Counted from the stretch's first letter, positions 10,158 to 20,093 are shown. The stretch is DNA of 64,000 nucleotides from an uncultured SAR86 cluster bacterium (GCA_902526045.1 CABZJI010000001.1:315248-379247); one strand, 5' to 3'. The notes: generated from the sequence alone by a model not told the origin. Program-made: numbers and translations.

Positions 10158-12215
10158 ATGAAAAAATTTATATACACCGCATTATTCTTAATAAGTTCAA
10201 TTAGCATATTCGCTCAAAATAATGATGATGTTGAAGAGGTGGAAGTAAAAGGAAAAGTCCTTTACGTTGATCAGGTTAATTCTTTAACACCTCCAGTGCC
10301 GATTTTAGATGTCCCGCAATCAGTTTCTGTTGTAACAGATGAGGATATAAAAAATCAGGGTTTTAGAGAAATATCAGACATAATAAGGTATACCCCTGGT
10401 GTAAATACTTCTCAGGGTGAAGGACACCGTGACGCTGTTGTCTTTAGAGGAGTTAGATCTACCGCAGATTTTTACCAAGATGGTGTCAGAGATGATGTTC
10501 AGTACTATCGATCTCTCTACAATGTTGAGCAAGTAGAGGTCCTCAGGGGAGCAAATGCACTTTTATTTGGTAGAGGTGGAACAGGTGGTTTAATCAACAG
10601 AGTATCAAAAAAGGCAGAGATTGGAGAAGCTTTCGGAAGTTTTGATATTGGTGCTGACTCTTTTGGAGGGTCTGACATAGCCTTAGATGCTAACTTTGCA
10701 ACCTCACAAAATACTGCAATTAGGCTTAATCTTCATACCGACTCTTTAGCAAATCACAGGGATTTTTATGAAGGAGAGAGGTATGGAATTAATCCTACCG
10801 TAAAAGTTCAAGTCAACGATGATACAGTGATTGATTTATCATATGAATACGCAGATCACGAAAGGTTCATTGATAGAGGTATCCCAACCGAAAATGGAGC
10901 TCCAGTTGAAGCACTTAAGGATGTTGTTTTTGGTACAAAAGATCTTAACTTGCAAACCTTAGAAGCAAGCATATTAAAAGGTATTCTTTCACATAATTAT
11001 TCAGAAACGGGGAAATTGAATATTTCTGTTACCGCAAATGATTTCAGCAAGTTATATAAAAACCTTTATGCATCTGGTTATGATGGGACATTAGTGACTA
11101 TGGATGGTTATTTGGACCCCACAAGCAGAGAAAGTCTAATTTTCTCAGGAAATATTGTTAATGAATTTTCCAATGGCTCAACCACCGGAACAGTATTATT
11201 TGGTTATGACTACCTAGATACAGATAATAAAAATTATCGTTACAACACCTTCTTTTCAAATACTGAGGATGATAATGAAATTTTCAAGGTGTCAAGGCCG
11301 ATGGATTTTTCTGTGAATTCAGATGGTATTGCTTCAACTGTTGACTATACAACAGACCTTAAGAGCAAATCAGAATCAGATATAGAAGTAAACTCCTTGT
11401 ACCTGCAAGGGGATATAAACTTTAATGATCAATGGAAAATGATAATTGGAGGAAGATTAGAAACTTTCGATATCACTGTAACGGATGTTAAAAAATCTCA
11501 AGCTCAAACAAGAGAGGACAACGTTTTCTCTCCAAGATTTGGAGTTATCTACAAACCCCAAGAAACGATGTCAGTTTATTTGAGTTACAGCGAAAGTTTT
11601 CTGCCAAGATCTGGTGAACAATTTAAAGCTTTGAGCGCCTCATCGGCAGCTCTTGATCCAGATGTATTTGAGAATACAGAACTAGGTTTTAAATATGATA
11701 TTAGCGAAAGACTTTTTCTTGCTTTAAGTGCTTTCAATAGTGAGCAAACTAGAGCAGAAAGGACGGACGCTGATGCCGAGCAATCTTTTGTTAGAGGTCT
11801 AAAAGTTAGCGGATTTGAAATAGAACTGACAGGAGATATCGATGATCAAAATAGCTTATCTTTTGGATATTCCTCCCTTGATGGTGAGACAAAAAGTGGG
11901 GGTCAACCAAGAGAGATTCCTGAACAAATGCTCTCTGCTTGGTATTCATACCAAGCAAACGATCTATTTGGTCTTGGAATTGGTGTAACGCATCAAGGAG
12001 AGTCAGCAATAAAAGATGATAAGCCAACATTATTGTTACCCGACTATACTAGAATTGACTTTGCATTCTTCTTTAATGTTTCTGAAAATGATGTTGTAAG
12101 GATAAATGTAGAGAATGCTACTGATGAGTTATATTTTCCTCATTCGCATAGTACTCACCAAGCTTCAGTAGGGGAGTCAGTAAATGCAAGAGTCTCATAC
12201 ACAAGAAGGTTCTAA
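10158..12215 (+). CDS. TonB-dependent siderophore receptor (Fiu/catecholate-type)
   Basis: Start refined from 10101 to ATG 10158, where the signal peptide MKKFIYTALFLISSISIFAQ begins; VPQSVSVVTDEDI, YTPGVNTSQGEG, FRGVRSTADFYQDGVRDD, RVSYTRRF C-terminus. Confidence 0.92.
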   Translation: MKKFIYTALFLISSISIFAQNNDDVEEVEVKGKVLYVDQVNSLTPPVPILDVPQSVSVVTDEDIKNQGFREISDIIRYTPGVNTSQGEGHRDAVVFRGVRSTADFYQDGVRDDVQYYRSLYNVEQVEVLRGANALLFGRGGTGGLINRVSKKAEIGEAFGSFDIGADSFGGSDIALDANFATSQNTAIRLNLHTDSLANHRDFYEGERYGINPTVKVQVNDDTVIDLSYEYADHERFIDRGIPTENGAPVEALKDVVFGTKDLNLQTLEASILKGILSHNYSETGKLNISVTANDFSKLYKNLYASGYDGTLVTMDGYLDPTSRESLIFSGNIVNEFSNGSTTGTVLFGYDYLDTDNKNYRYNTFFSNTEDDNEIFKVSRPMDFSVNSDGIASTVDYTTDLKSKSESDIEVNSLYLQGDINFNDQWKMIIGGRLETFDITVTDVKKSQAQTREDNVFSPRFGVIYKPQETMSVYLSYSESFLPRSGEQFKALSASSAALDPDVFENTELGFKYDISERLFLALSAFNSEQTRAERTDADAEQSFVRGLKVSGFEIELTGDIDDQNSLSFGYSSLDGETKSGGQPREIPEQMLSAWYSYQANDLFGLGIGVTHQGESAIKDDKPTLLLPDYTRIDFAFFFNVSENDVVRINVENATDELYFPHSHSTHQASVGESVNARVSYTRRF

Positions 12216-12236
12216 AAAAATTAGAGAGAGATATGT

Positions 12237-12481
12237 TTGCTCCGAGTTCCATGATTTCAAAAGCCGCTGGCGGAGCGGTAATGAATTTCAATACCCTGAT
12301 GAGGATTCGGAGCAATTCATCTCAAAAAGTTCAGTTCTTTTTAGGAGAGAGAACTGAAGGGAAAATCAATCTTACCATCTGTACCTACCATCAAGATTGA
12401 TTTTCCCTGCAACTTAAAGATTCTGGAAGAGTTTATTTTATTCGCTCCATAACACCCCTTATGAAAAATTAAGCTCTTCCG
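12237..12481. other. dense cluster of four inverted repeats/hairpins in an intergenic region (candidate structured RNA)
   Basis: H1 12237-12249/12303-12315; H2 TTCAGTTCT 12330-12338/AGAACTGAA 12350-12358; H3 AGGGAAAATCAATCTT 12358-12373/AAGATTGATTTTCCCT 12393-12408 (16 bp perfect); H4 GGAAGAGTTTA 12425-12435/TAAGCTCTTCC 12470-12480. Confidence 0.6.
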
Positions 12482-12505
12482 CTCTTTATTTGCTAAATTA
12501 TCATA

Positions 12506-13414
12506 ATGAATGAGTTCATCATAGTTTTCAGAGAAACTCTTGAGGCTTCTCTTATTGTAGGGATTATCTACACAATCCTTATAAAAAATGAATTGTATGA
12601 ATCTATTAAGAAACTTTGGATTGGTGTTGCTGCAGCCCTTGTTTTTAGCGTCCTCGTAGGTTATCTGGTTTACGTGCTCAAGGAGAGTTTCAGCAATGAA
12701 TCTGCAAGGGCTCTTTTTGAATCAATATTTATGTTTATTACTGCCGGTTTGATTTGGTATGTCATTTTCTGGCTATCAAAACATGTAAGCGATAGAAAAC
12801 AAATTGAGGTCGAAACAAATACTGCTGTTCAGGCGTCAACCTGGGGAATTTTCTTTGTAATTTTCTTCTCCATCCTAAGAGAGGGATTTGAAACTGCAAT
12901 TTTCCTTTTGGGCAGCTTTTCAATGACAGGTTCCTTTAGTTATCTCGGGTTCACTATAGGTGCAGCATTAGCAATTTTAATTGGTTATCTTGTTGTTGTT
13001 CAGGGCAAAAGAATTAATTTAAGATCTTTCTTTCAAGGGACAACTTTATTACTGGTATTTTTGGCATCAGGCATGATTGCTTATGGAACCCACGAAGCAG
13101 AAAGTTACCTTGTCAAATCAGACAATCTCCAATTGATAGGTATAGAAAATAAATCAGACATCGCTCGTCCTTGGGATATCTTACAACCCAAAACTAGTCT
13201 TGACGAAACAGACAACTCTTTCTTTTATTCCTACGATTTGAAGGGCAAACAACAGTATACGCACATCATGCACGACAGCGGAAGAGTTGGTGTATTTCTC
13301 AAAGGATTCTTTGGCTACAACAGCAATCCAAACTACATTGAATTACTTTTCTGGATTATCTCTTTGGTCGGAGGGATAGCTCTTTGGAGATCTTTCTATC
13401 GCCCAGCAACCTAA
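12506..13414 (+). CDS. FTR1-family high-affinity iron permease
   Basis: 302 aa membrane protein with two REXXE motifs, FRETLEAS and LREGFETA. Confidence 0.93.
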   Translation: MNEFIIVFRETLEASLIVGIIYTILIKNELYESIKKLWIGVAAALVFSVLVGYLVYVLKESFSNESARALFESIFMFITAGLIWYVIFWLSKHVSDRKQIEVETNTAVQASTWGIFFVIFFSILREGFETAIFLLGSFSMTGSFSYLGFTIGAALAILIGYLVVVQGKRINLRSFFQGTTLLLVFLASGMIAYGTHEAESYLVKSDNLQLIGIENKSDIARPWDILQPKTSLDETDNSFFYSYDLKGKQQYTHIMHDSGRVGVFLKGFFGYNSNPNYIELLFWIISLVGGIALWRSFYRPAT

Positions 13415-13415
13415 G

Positions 13416-14657
13416 TTAAGAATTTAAATTTACTACTTTGTTGTATGCCTCAACCCTTTCTAGAGACATTTCTGTCCAAACATCATCAATAGCATTTAAA
13501 AAGTTTTGAATATCCGTTGCGTTATGTTTTGGGGTAATTGTCACTCTAAATCTTTCATCACCTTTTGGGACTGTTGGGAAGAAGACAGGCTGAATATATA
13601 TTCCGTGCTTATCAACTAAGAGATTTGCTGCGTCTTTACACAGGACTGGATCTTTAATAAGAATTGGAATTATGTGACTATCATTTTCGATAAATGGAAT
13701 ATTGAGATCTCTTAAACCAGTTCTAATTTGATCAGAATTGAATTTTATTTCTCTTCTTAGGTGATCTGCTTTTTTGGCTAATTTTATTGCTTTGACAGAA
13801 CTTGCAACAATGGACGGATTTACTGATGAAGTAAATATAAATCCAGGAGCAAAACTTCTAATAAAATCTATGATATCCGCGTTAGCAGCTACATAACCAC
13901 CTAGTTGACCAAAAGATTTTGAGAGAGTTCCGTTAATAATATCTATTTTATCGGCGACTCCAGCTTCAGCAGCAATACCCCTTCCTTCTGGACCGTATAA
14001 GCCAACAGAATGAACTTCGTCTAGGTAGGTAAGCGCATTATATTTCTCTGCAAGCCAAATAATCTTTTCAATGGGAGACCTTAAGCCTTCCATAGAATAG
14101 AGGGACTCAAAGACAATCATTTTAGGAGTATTTGCATTTGACGTTCTCAACAGCTCCTCTAGATGTTCGGTATCATTGTGTCTAAAAATATGAACTTTCA
14201 CGTTTGCATTTTTTATTCCTTGAATCATCGAAGCATGATTTAGTTCATCTGAATATATTTCAATTCCTTCTAGTTTTTTGCATAAAGTCCATAAAGTAGA
14301 TTGATTGGCTGTATAGGCAGAAGGAAATATCAAGGCAGAATCTTTTTTATGCAATTCAGCAAGTGTTCTTTCAAGATCCGCATGATATGAAGAAGTTCCA
14401 GAGATGTTTCTTGTACCGCCAGAGCCAGTTCCTAACTCTTGTGTAACTTTGATGGTTTCATTAACAATAGCAGGATGTTGACTTAGGTTTAAATAATCAT
14501 TACTACACCAAACCTCAACCTGTCTTTTAGACTCTCCATCGTGTTCGGTTGCTTTTGGAAAAGTGGATCGTGTTCTATTTATTTCGCGAAATTTTCTATA
14601 TAAACCCTGTGACTTAAGGGATTTAAGTTCGTCGCTAAAAAATTTTTCATAATTCAT
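13416..14657 (-). CDS. hemA: 5-aminolevulinate synthase (ALAS, C4/Shemin pathway)
   Basis: [91 protein letters not shown]; adjacent to other hem genes. Confidence 0.92.
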   Translation of the reverse strand: MNYEKFFSDELKSLKSQGLYRKFREINRTRSTFPKATEHDGESKRQVEVWCSNDYLNLSQHPAIVNETIKVTQELGTGSGGTRNISGTSSYHADLERTLAELHKKDSALIFPSAYTANQSTLWTLCKKLEGIEIYSDELNHASMIQGIKNANVKVHIFRHNDTEHLEELLRTSNANTPKMIVFESLYSMEGLRSPIEKIIWLAEKYNALTYLDEVHSVGLYGPEGRGIAAEAGVADKIDIINGTLSKSFGQLGGYVAANADIIDFIRSFAPGFIFTSSVNPSIVASSVKAIKLAKKADHLRREIKFNSDQIRTGLRDLNIPFIENDSHIIPILIKDPVLCKDAANLLVDKHGIYIQPVFFPTVPKGDERFRVTITPKHNATDIQNFLNAIDDVWTEMSLERVEAYNKVVNLNS

Positions 14658-14777
14658 TAATTACCTTCTATTTAATTTAACTTGATTTGCAAAATGAATT
14701 CGTCAGAACTATAACACATCAGAACTTCTTCCAACATTCGGGTATCATTATGTTTTTATTAAGAACAAACAGTTATA

Positions 14778-16274
14778 TTGAAAATAATCAGAATACTTTC
14801 AAGAAATAGCAACCTGGCTAAAATACAAGCTCGTCTTGTTGCAGATGAGATAAGAGAAAAATATCCTGACATAAATGTCACGCACTCATATAGAGATACT
14901 AAGGGTGACATAGATTTAACTACTCCTTTAAGCAAAATGCCTGAACAAGGTGTCTTTACATCAGACTTGAGAGATGCTCTTTTAAATGATGAAACCGATA
15001 TGGTTGTTCACTCATGGAAAGACTTACCTATCGAAATGCCTAAAGGCACTAATATTGTCTCTACACTTGCAAGATCTGATAGTAGGGATATTCTTTTTTT
15101 TAAAAAAGACTCAATTAAAAAAAACTCTTTAAAAATCTATTCTTCATCTCCACGAAGGGAGAGAAACCTTTCATTATCGTTGCCTCATTTATTGCCGTGG
15201 AAAATATCTAAGACGGAATTCCATCCATTAAGAGGAAATATTCAAACCAGGTTTTCTAAATTTTTGAACGATCCATTAGATGGGGTAGTTATTGCCAAGG
15301 CAGCAATTGATAGACTCTCTGAGGATGAGGACTTTGTTGAGCTTTATAAAAAGAATTCTAATTCATTTTCTTGGATGATTTTACCAAATTCAATAAATCC
15401 ATGTGCTCCTGGTCAGGGCGCTCTTGCTATTGAAGTTGCTGAAAATAATGAGTTCGCAAACTCTATTGCGGCCTCTATTAATAACGAAAGTGACTTTGAT
15501 GCAGTATCTAGAGAAAGAAAAATTCTTTCACAGTATGGAGGGGGATGTCATCAAAAAATAGGTATATCAATAAGAAAGATCAACTTAGGGGAGATAACTA
15601 ATATTATCGGTCTAACAGAAGAGGGCATTGAATTAAAAGAGAGCACTTTTAAGCAGATACCAAAGTTAAAAGTTGAACAAAAAGTAAATAAAAATAAAAT
15701 TTTTCCAACGGAAAAAGAAGAAAGTGTTTTCTTTGAGCGCAAATTTATTCAAAGTACTTTAAAAAAAATAGAAGCAATGGAGAACAAAGGAATTTTTATT
15801 TCCAGACAAGATGCATTATTGGATGGAATAAGAATCAACTCATCAAATATTTTATGGACAGGTGGAGTTGAAACTTGGAAAAAATTAGCTGCTAAAGGCT
15901 ACTGGATAAATGGTACTTCAGATAGTTTAGGAAAAAATAACGAACCACCTTGTACTATATTTGATGATTTAGATTGGTTGAATTTTACGCATGATAGAAA
16001 CCAAGAAAAAAGTTCAATGGAAAAATTTATTTCATACGAACTGATACCAAGGAAAGATGAGATAAAAATGAAGGACAAACAGTATTTTTATTGGATGAGC
16101 GGCAGTGCGTTTGAATATGCGCTTGAATTATATCCTAATATTATCGAAGCTAATCATGCATGCGGTTTAGGGGCAAGCTATGACATAATTGATCGCCAAA
16201 TTTCGGGAAAGGTAGTTCCTTTTCTAAATTATGAAGATTGGAAAGATCAAATGACTGCTGATACGGATGAATAG
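14778..16274 (+). CDS. hemC: hydroxymethylbilane synthase (HemC) with C-terminal uroporphyrinogen-III-synthase-like extension; TTG start
   Basis: N-terminus RILSRNSNLAKIQARLVADEI, KDLPIEMP, GQGALAIE, dipyrromethane cysteine in YGGGCHQKIG; extra C-terminal domain KGIFISRQDALL...LWTGGVETWKKLAAKGYWINGT...YWMSGSAFEYAL. Confidence 0.88.
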   Translation: MKIIRILSRNSNLAKIQARLVADEIREKYPDINVTHSYRDTKGDIDLTTPLSKMPEQGVFTSDLRDALLNDETDMVVHSWKDLPIEMPKGTNIVSTLARSDSRDILFFKKDSIKKNSLKIYSSSPRRERNLSLSLPHLLPWKISKTEFHPLRGNIQTRFSKFLNDPLDGVVIAKAAIDRLSEDEDFVELYKKNSNSFSWMILPNSINPCAPGQGALAIEVAENNEFANSIAASINNESDFDAVSRERKILSQYGGGCHQKIGISIRKINLGEITNIIGLTEEGIELKESTFKQIPKLKVEQKVNKNKIFPTEKEESVFFERKFIQSTLKKIEAMENKGIFISRQDALLDGIRINSSNILWTGGVETWKKLAAKGYWINGTSDSLGKNNEPPCTIFDDLDWLNFTHDRNQEKSSMEKFISYELIPRKDEIKMKDKQYFYWMSGSAFEYALELYPNIIEANHACGLGASYDIIDRQISGKVVPFLNYEDWKDQMTADTDE

Positions 16275-17256
16275 AAAATTTCCAGATACTAGATTGCGAA
16301 GGTTGCGTAGTAATCCGTCATTGTTAAAGATAACCGCAGAAACTAGCCTAACAGTTGACGATTTAATACAACCTATCTTTATCAAGGAAGGTATTAAAAA
16401 GACTGAAACAATTGATTCCATGCCCAGCGTAAATAGATACTCAAAGGATGGTGTAGTTGATTATTGTAAAAATTTAATAGATCTGGGAATAAAAGCTGTC
16501 GCTCTTTTTCCTGTAATAGATCCTAAAAAAAAGGATTTAGAAGGCTTTGAAGCACATAATCGTAAAAATCTGATATGTGAGTCTGTCGAGTCTATTAAAA
16601 AAAAGATTCCAGATTTGGTAATCATAGTAGACGTTGCCCTTGATCCTTATACATTGCATGGCCACGATGGAATATTAGACAAAAAAGACTACGTAGATAA
16701 TGATAAAACAGTCGAAGTACTAAAAAAGCAAGCACTAGTTCTAGCAGATGCAGGAGCTGATGTTATAGCTCCTTCAGATATGATGGATGGGAGAATTGGT
16801 GCAATCAGAAAAGAGCTCGAGCTAAATGATTTTTTTAATACAGTAATTCTTTCCTATGCTGCTAAATATAGTTCAAAATTTTATGGTCCTTTTAGAGAAG
16901 CTGTTCAGTCATCATCAAACCTAAGCAAAGGGAATAAGGATTCATATCAAATGTCGCCCCATAATATTAATGAGGCTTTATATGAAGTTGAGATGGATTT
17001 AAACGAAGGAGCAGACGCAGTTATGGTAAAGCCTGGCATGCCTTACCTTGATGTTATACGTGCGGTAAAAGAAAAATTTAAGGTGCCGACATTTGCGTAT
17101 CAGGTATCAGGTGAATACTCAATGTTGAAAGGAGCAATTGAAAAAGGATGGTTGCAGGAAGAGGTTTTGATGGAAGTTTTACATTCATTCAAAAGAGCTG
17201 GTTCTGACTGCATACTCACTTATGCTGCAGAAGAAGTTGCAAAGAAATTGAGCTGA
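16267..17256 (+). CDS. hemB: delta-aminolevulinic acid dehydratase (porphobilinogen synthase), non-cysteine metal site type
   Basis: RLRRLRSNPSLLKI, DVALDPYTLHGHDG, APSDMMDGRIGAIR, MVKPGMPYLDVIR. Confidence 0.97.
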   Translation: MNRKFPDTRLRRLRSNPSLLKITAETSLTVDDLIQPIFIKEGIKKTETIDSMPSVNRYSKDGVVDYCKNLIDLGIKAVALFPVIDPKKKDLEGFEAHNRKNLICESVESIKKKIPDLVIIVDVALDPYTLHGHDGILDKKDYVDNDKTVEVLKKQALVLADAGADVIAPSDMMDGRIGAIRKELELNDFFNTVILSYAAKYSSKFYGPFREAVQSSSNLSKGNKDSYQMSPHNINEALYEVEMDLNEGADAVMVKPGMPYLDVIRAVKEKFKVPTFAYQVSGEYSMLKGAIEKGWLQEEVLMEVLHSFKRAGSDCILTYAAEEVAKKLS

Positions 17257-17259
17257 GTC

Positions 17260-18282
17260 ATGCCAAATCACAAATTTGAAAATGCTTTAGCCAGAAAATC
17301 TCAATCTTGCCCTCCAATATGGTTCATGCGACAGGCAGGGAGATACCATAAACACTATCAGTCGCTTCGCGAAAAATATTCTTTTGAAGAGCTATGTAAA
17401 AAACCTGAGTTAGCTGCAGAGACTGCCATAGGTCCAATTGAGGATTTTGATTTTGATGTAGCAATTCTTTTTAGTGACATTTTGTGGCCTTTGCAAGCAA
17501 TGGGGATGAATTTAGCATTTGATCCCGGGCCAAAATTTGAGGAAATTCTTAGTGAACAAAATTTTAAAAAACTAATAAATAAAAAAGATCTTAGATTTAT
17601 GGAGTTTCAGTCAGAAGCTCTGCAGCTGACCAAGAAAAAATTAGGCGATGATAAATCGCTTATTGGATTTGTGGGAGGTCCTTGGACAGTCTTATCCTTT
17701 GGCATGGGGACAAATAAATTAGGTAGCAATTCTTTAAACCTTACAAGCGAAAAAAACTTTTTACTGGAGGAGTTTATTATTCCTTTTCTACAAAAAAATA
17801 TTGCAATGCAAATTGAAGCAGGGGCTGAAATTGTAATGATTTTTGATTCTTCTGCACATCAATTAGCCAATATCGATTTTTCATCTTATATGGAAAAAGT
17901 AACAAAACATATGATTCAACCATTCAAACAAAAAGTTGGCTATTATGCTAAAGAAGAAGTTGATTATAATTGTATTATTTCCTATGCCAATGATAATGAA
18001 AATTCTTTTGCAGGCATTGGCATAGATTCACAAACTTCACTGCATGAAACTTTAAAAAATGTTGATCATGGATTCGTGCAAGGAAACTTTGATGAACTAA
18101 AATTTCTTGCAAATTCAAATGAGTTTTATCAAGCGCTAGATCATTTTATCGAAGACATGCTCTCTCTGAGACAAGACGAAAGGGCCGGTTGGGTCTGTGG
18201 GTTAGGACATGGAATTAATAAAGACACGCCCGAGGAACATGTGAAATATTTTGTCAGTCAAATTAGGCAGGCCTTTAAATGA
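17260..18282 (+). CDS. hemE: uroporphyrinogen decarboxylase
   Basis: PPIWFMRQAGRYHKHY, FSDILWPLQAMGM, GFVGGPWTVL, QGNFDE. Confidence 0.97.
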   Translation: MPNHKFENALARKSQSCPPIWFMRQAGRYHKHYQSLREKYSFEELCKKPELAAETAIGPIEDFDFDVAILFSDILWPLQAMGMNLAFDPGPKFEEILSEQNFKKLINKKDLRFMEFQSEALQLTKKKLGDDKSLIGFVGGPWTVLSFGMGTNKLGSNSLNLTSEKNFLLEEFIIPFLQKNIAMQIEAGAEIVMIFDSSAHQLANIDFSSYMEKVTKHMIQPFKQKVGYYAKEEVDYNCIISYANDNENSFAGIGIDSQTSLHETLKNVDHGFVQGNFDELKFLANSNEFYQALDHFIEDMLSLRQDERAGWVCGLGHGINKDTPEEHVKYFVSQIRQAFK

Positions 18283-19268
18283 AATTTAAGGGAGAGCAAA
18301 ATTTTCATCACGAAAATGAGCAAAAAAAGGGAGTGCTTATCACTTACTTAGGAACTCCTGATTCGCCAGATGTATTAAGCGTTCGAAGATATCTTAAAGA
18401 GTTTCTATCTGATCCTAGAATTATTGAAGTGCCAAAAATAATTTGGTGGTTTGTTCTAAACATTTTTATTTTAAATTTCAGATCATTTAATTCGGCTAAG
18501 TTATATAAGTCTATATGGACTGAAGAAGGATCTCCTTTATTAGCCAATTGCATCAAGATAAAAGAAAAAGTTCAAAAATCTCTGCCATCAAATTACCAAG
18601 TAGCGCTTGGGATGAGGTATGGAAACCCCAGTATCGAAAGCGCTCTCAATGAATTAAAAGAAGCAAACTGTAGGGAAATTGAGGTAATCACTCTCTTTCC
18701 ACACTACTCTGCTACAACTGTTGGGAGTATTTTTGACTCAGTATCGAATGAAATTAAATCGTGGAGATGGGTGCCAAGCGTTAAATTTTTGAATGGCTAC
18801 CACGATAACCCATTACTCATTGAGATTTTGTCTAAAAGAATTCAAAAAAGTTTTGAATCTCAAGGCAAGCCCGACAAATTAGTATTTTCCTACCACTCTA
18901 TACCAAAGAAATATTTTGATTCAGGAGATCCGTATCATTGTTTATGCCAAAAAACCTCTAGATTGATTGCAGAAAAACTTTCTTTAAACGAGGAAGATTA
19001 TATTACAGCTTTTCAATCCAGATTTGGTCCATCTGAATGGTTAAAGCCCTATACTAGTGAAACAATGAAATCTCTTCCTAAAAAGGGAATCAAATCTGTT
19101 CAGGTTGTATCTCCAGGTTTTGGTGTCGACAACTTAGAAACTTTACAAGAAATAGATATAGAAAATAAAGAATATTTCGAGGATGCTGGCGGAGAGAATT
19201 TTCATTATATCCCTTGCCTAAATGACGATGATGATCACGTTGATTTTCTTATCAGTTTAATTGGTTAA
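18279..19268 (+). CDS. hemH: ferrochelatase
   Basis: LITYLGTPDSPDVLSVRRYLKEFLSDPRI, FSYHSIPKKY, FQSRFGPSEWLKPYT. Confidence 0.96.
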   Translation: MKFKGEQNFHHENEQKKGVLITYLGTPDSPDVLSVRRYLKEFLSDPRIIEVPKIIWWFVLNIFILNFRSFNSAKLYKSIWTEEGSPLLANCIKIKEKVQKSLPSNYQVALGMRYGNPSIESALNELKEANCREIEVITLFPHYSATTVGSIFDSVSNEIKSWRWVPSVKFLNGYHDNPLLIEILSKRIQKSFESQGKPDKLVFSYHSIPKKYFDSGDPYHCLCQKTSRLIAEKLSLNEEDYITAFQSRFGPSEWLKPYTSETMKSLPKKGIKSVQVVSPGFGVDNLETLQEIDIENKEYFEDAGGENFHYIPCLNDDDDHVDFLISLIG

Positions 19269-19274
19269 TAAAAA

Positions 19275-20093
19275 TTGGAAATCAAAGAAAAAAAAGAATT
19301 TGCTTCAAATTGGTTTCGAGACTTAAGAGATACTTTCTGCTCTTCCTTTGAATTGATTGAGGGTAATAAATTTAGCTTTGAAAGGAAATCGTGGTCACAC
19401 AAACACTCAGGTGGCGGTGAAATGAGTATCTTGAAAGGCGAGGTTTTTGAAAAAGTTGGAGTTAACATTTCGACTGTCTCAGGAAAGTTTCAAGAAGACT
19501 TTAGAGGGCAAATAAAAGGTACAGAAGGTTCTCCAGAATATTTTGCAACTGGGATAAGCCTAGTTGCCCACATGAATTCACCAAAAATTCCTGCATTTCA
19601 TTTCAATACAAGATTTCTTGTTACAGGAGAATCTTGGTTTGGAGGTGGGGCAGATTTAACTCCAACTCTTTCTGATAAAGAGGCAGTCAACCTTTTTCAT
19701 AATCATATGAAAGATGCCTGTAGCGGTTATGGAAAAGAAGCTTATGATGAATATAAAAAAAATTGTGACGAATATTTTTATTTAGGCCATAGGTCAGAAC
19801 CTAGAGGAGCCGGAGGGATTTTCTTTGATCATATTAATTCAAATAATTGGGAAAGAGACTTTGATTTTATAAAACAAGTCGGTAAATCTACTCATCAAGT
19901 AATTACGCAAATTGTTGAAAGTAAAAAAGATCTTTCTTGGACTGAAGAAGAGAAAGATTTACAACTTATAAAAAGAGGAAGATACGTAGAGTTTAATTTA
20001 ATTTGGGATAGGGGAACTTTATTTGGATTAAAAACTGGTGGCTCGACTGAAGCAATTCTCATGTCTATGCCTCCAACAGCAAAGTGGGATTGA
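19275..20093 (+). CDS. hemF: oxygen-dependent coproporphyrinogen III oxidase; TTG start
   Basis: WFGGGADLTPTL, HRSEPRGAGGIFFD, RGRYVEFNLIWDRGTLFGLKTGG, LMSMPP. Confidence 0.97.
   Translation: MEIKEKKEFASNWFRDLRDTFCSSFELIEGNKFSFERKSWSHKHSGGGEMSILKGEVFEKVGVNISTVSGKFQEDFRGQIKGTEGSPEYFATGISLVAHMNSPKIPAFHFNTRFLVTGESWFGGGADLTPTLSDKEAVNLFHNHMKDACSGYGKEAYDEYKKNCDEYFYLGHRSEPRGAGGIFFDHINSNNWERDFDFIKQVGKSTHQVITQIVESKKDLSWTEEEKDLQLIKRGRYVEFNLIWDRGTLFGLKTGGSTEAILMSMPPTAKWD

Noticed and set aside
12296-12302. CTGATGA, the hammerhead ribozyme core heptamer
   Set aside because: No GAAA core after a stem II and no matching stem III/cleavage site; likely coincidental within H1.
12216-12505. Integron attC site or MITE
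   Set aside because: No RYYYAAC/GTTRRRY ends, no integrase, no terminal inverted repeats with target duplication visible; copy number cannot be tested here.
12484-12512. Possible Fur box over the FTR1 start (AAATTATCATAATGAAT)
   Set aside because: Only about 10/19 matches to the consensus by eye; too weak compared with the boxes at 10070-10121.
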